A stretch of DNA of 51,091 nucleotides, from assembly GCA_050302275.1 (NCBI GenBank), contig JBNLAT010000018.1, positions 1-51,091 on the forward strand, read 5' to 3'. Below the pieces are notes generated by a model. It did not search any database. It was not told the origin of the DNA and was given only the letters and a program-made list of their open reading frames with translations. Source of the DNA: JAPHTQ01 sp050302275 (GTDB lineage: Bacteria > Pseudomonadota > Gammaproteobacteria > Thiohalomonadales > Thiohalomonadaceae). Below are positions 50,459-51,091 of the stretch, piece by piece (position 1 is the first letter of the stretch; each line of letters begins with the position of its first letter). A program made the translations under genes and the position numbers.

Positions 50459-50838
50459 TGCGGGTAGTTGGCAAGCTCGATCAAATTCATGTCGGGATCA
50501 CGGAAGTAGAGCGACATCATCGCCCCGGCTGCGCCATTGCGTTTTACCGGGCCTTCGATGATTTCAACGCCAGATGCCGTCAGGTGCTCCATGACTTCCG
50601 CCAATGGTGTTGTGGTAATAAAACATAAATCCGCAGAACCTGGGGTAGGGTGTTGTGCTCTGGGTTCAAATTCGTTGCCGTATTCATGCAGATTGATCTT
50701 CTGCGTACCGAAACCGAGTGCGTGGCGACCATCAGCGAAAGTAAACGCCTCCATGCCAAGCACATGGGTGTAGAAGTCGATGGAGGCTTCTATGTCGCGG
50801 ACGGTCAGGACGAGATGATCAAGATGGGATATTTGCAT
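50455..50838 (-). CDS. VOC-family (glyoxalase/bleomycin-resistance fold) protein
   Basis: The 127-residue protein is a single VOC module pair: HLDHLVLTVRDIEASIDFYTHVLGM at the start and SLYFRDPDMNLIELANYPQ at the end, with metal-ligand-type His6 (or His at the second strand), His in GTQKINLHEYG and Glu in LIELANY. Substrates of such small VOC proteins vary (glyoxalases, dioxygenases, antibiotic-binding proteins) and cannot be named here. The end of this gene is duplicated at 41208-41270. Confidence 0.88.
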   Translation of the reverse strand: MQISHLDHLVLTVRDIEASIDFYTHVLGMEAFTFADGRHALGFGTQKINLHEYGNEFEPRAQHPTPGSADLCFITTTPLAEVMEHLTASGVEIIEGPVKRNGAAGAMMSLYFRDPDMNLIELANYPQ

Positions 50839-50892
50839 GGTGTTGATAGTGCCTCAAATATGTTGGTCTGCTTTTTATCCTAAGCTTTTTTT

Positions 50893-51091
50893 CTATAGTT
50901 TATTAGCCAGCGTGTGTAGCGCCTTACCGCGCAGGCGGAAAACAGTCCATTCATCCTTGGCGATTGCTCCCATTCGCTCATAGAAACCGACCGCATCCTC
51001 ATCGTCGGCCTGCACCCACCATTCGAGGCGGGTGCAACCACGCTCCAGAGTAATCCGTGCCAGCTCCTCCAGCAGGTGTCTGCCGATACTC
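50893..51091 (-). CDS. GNAT-family acetyltransferase, C-terminal part only
   Basis: The frame runs off the window edge, so only the last 65 residues are visible. They contain SIGRHLLEELARITLERGC (acetyl-CoA-binding helix of GNAT motif A), LEWWVQADDEDAVGFYERMG (motif B) and a beta strand KDEWTVFRL, ending in TLANKL. The gene starts beyond 51091. The substrate is unknown. Confidence 0.82.
   Translation of the reverse strand, partial: SIGRHLLEELARITLERGCTRLEWWVQADDEDAVGFYERMGAIAKDEWTVFRLRGKALHTLANKL

Overview
The window looks like chromosome of a gammaproteobacterial sulfur oxidiser. The pointers are a reverse-type dissimilatory sulfite reductase subunit (dsrA), a cbb3-type terminal oxidase, an NhaD Na+/H+ antiporter, and conserved gammaproteobacterial gene orders (hupB-tRNA-ppiD; gloB / methyltransferase-rnhA-dnaQ; yejABEF). 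No genus can be named from the sequence alone. I see no insertion sequence, prophage or CRISPR array.

Layout. 1-4190: a terminator of an upstream gene, hupB with a good sigma-70 promoter, tRNA-Val and tRNA-Asp, ppiD, and a dicarboxylate-type symporter. 4190-18130: a coiled-coil SH3 membrane protein, glgC, the oligopeptide/microcin-C-type ABC transporter yejABEF followed by a CDF metal transporter and a DHH phosphoesterase, mltD, gloB, and the methyltransferase-rnhA-dnaQ operon. 18130-18460: a compact non-coding locus holding NtrC-like sites, a sigma-54 promoter, a predicted ~76-nt small RNA with its own terminator, and the second copy of a 125-bp structured repeat whose first copy lies at 4063-4187. 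18470-30710: nhaD, a lone cheW, a divergent protein lysine acetyltransferase / histone-deacetylase-like pair, an isolated dsrA with no dsrB, a conserved membrane protein, gltX, glnS, tRNA-Ala and tRNA-Glu.

30780-38250 is the most unusual part. Several small secreted or membrane proteins rich in His/Cys or Met (probably metal handling) precede a single 952-residue polypeptide that joins the CcoN and CcoO parts of a cbb3 oxidase to two further cytochrome c domains. A 65-residue FixP_N-like anchor follows it directly. Then come a free-standing cyclic-nucleotide-binding domain protein and an overlapping two-gene unit: a 373-residue protein with a hydrophobic core and a C-terminal Cys/His motif, and a JAMM metallopeptidase. 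38460-51091: transaldolase with a small membrane protein, a membrane diguanylate cyclase, a LuxR-type regulator with an alpha/beta hydrolase, a large calcium-binding/cadherin-like surface lipoprotein with a secreted partner, katG, a VOC (glyoxalase-fold) protein, and the end of a GNAT acetyltransferase gene. A fragment of the VOC gene plus an FNR-like box is duplicated upstream of the diguanylate cyclase gene.

The best candidates for something undescribed are, in order: the sigma-54/NtrC-type small RNA at 18246-18321, whose unpaired segment is complementary to ribosome binding sites; the one-chain CcoN-CcoO-c-c oxidase with a detached anchor; the solitary dsrA; and the JAMM two-gene unit. All functional statements rest on motifs and context read by eye; no database search was possible.
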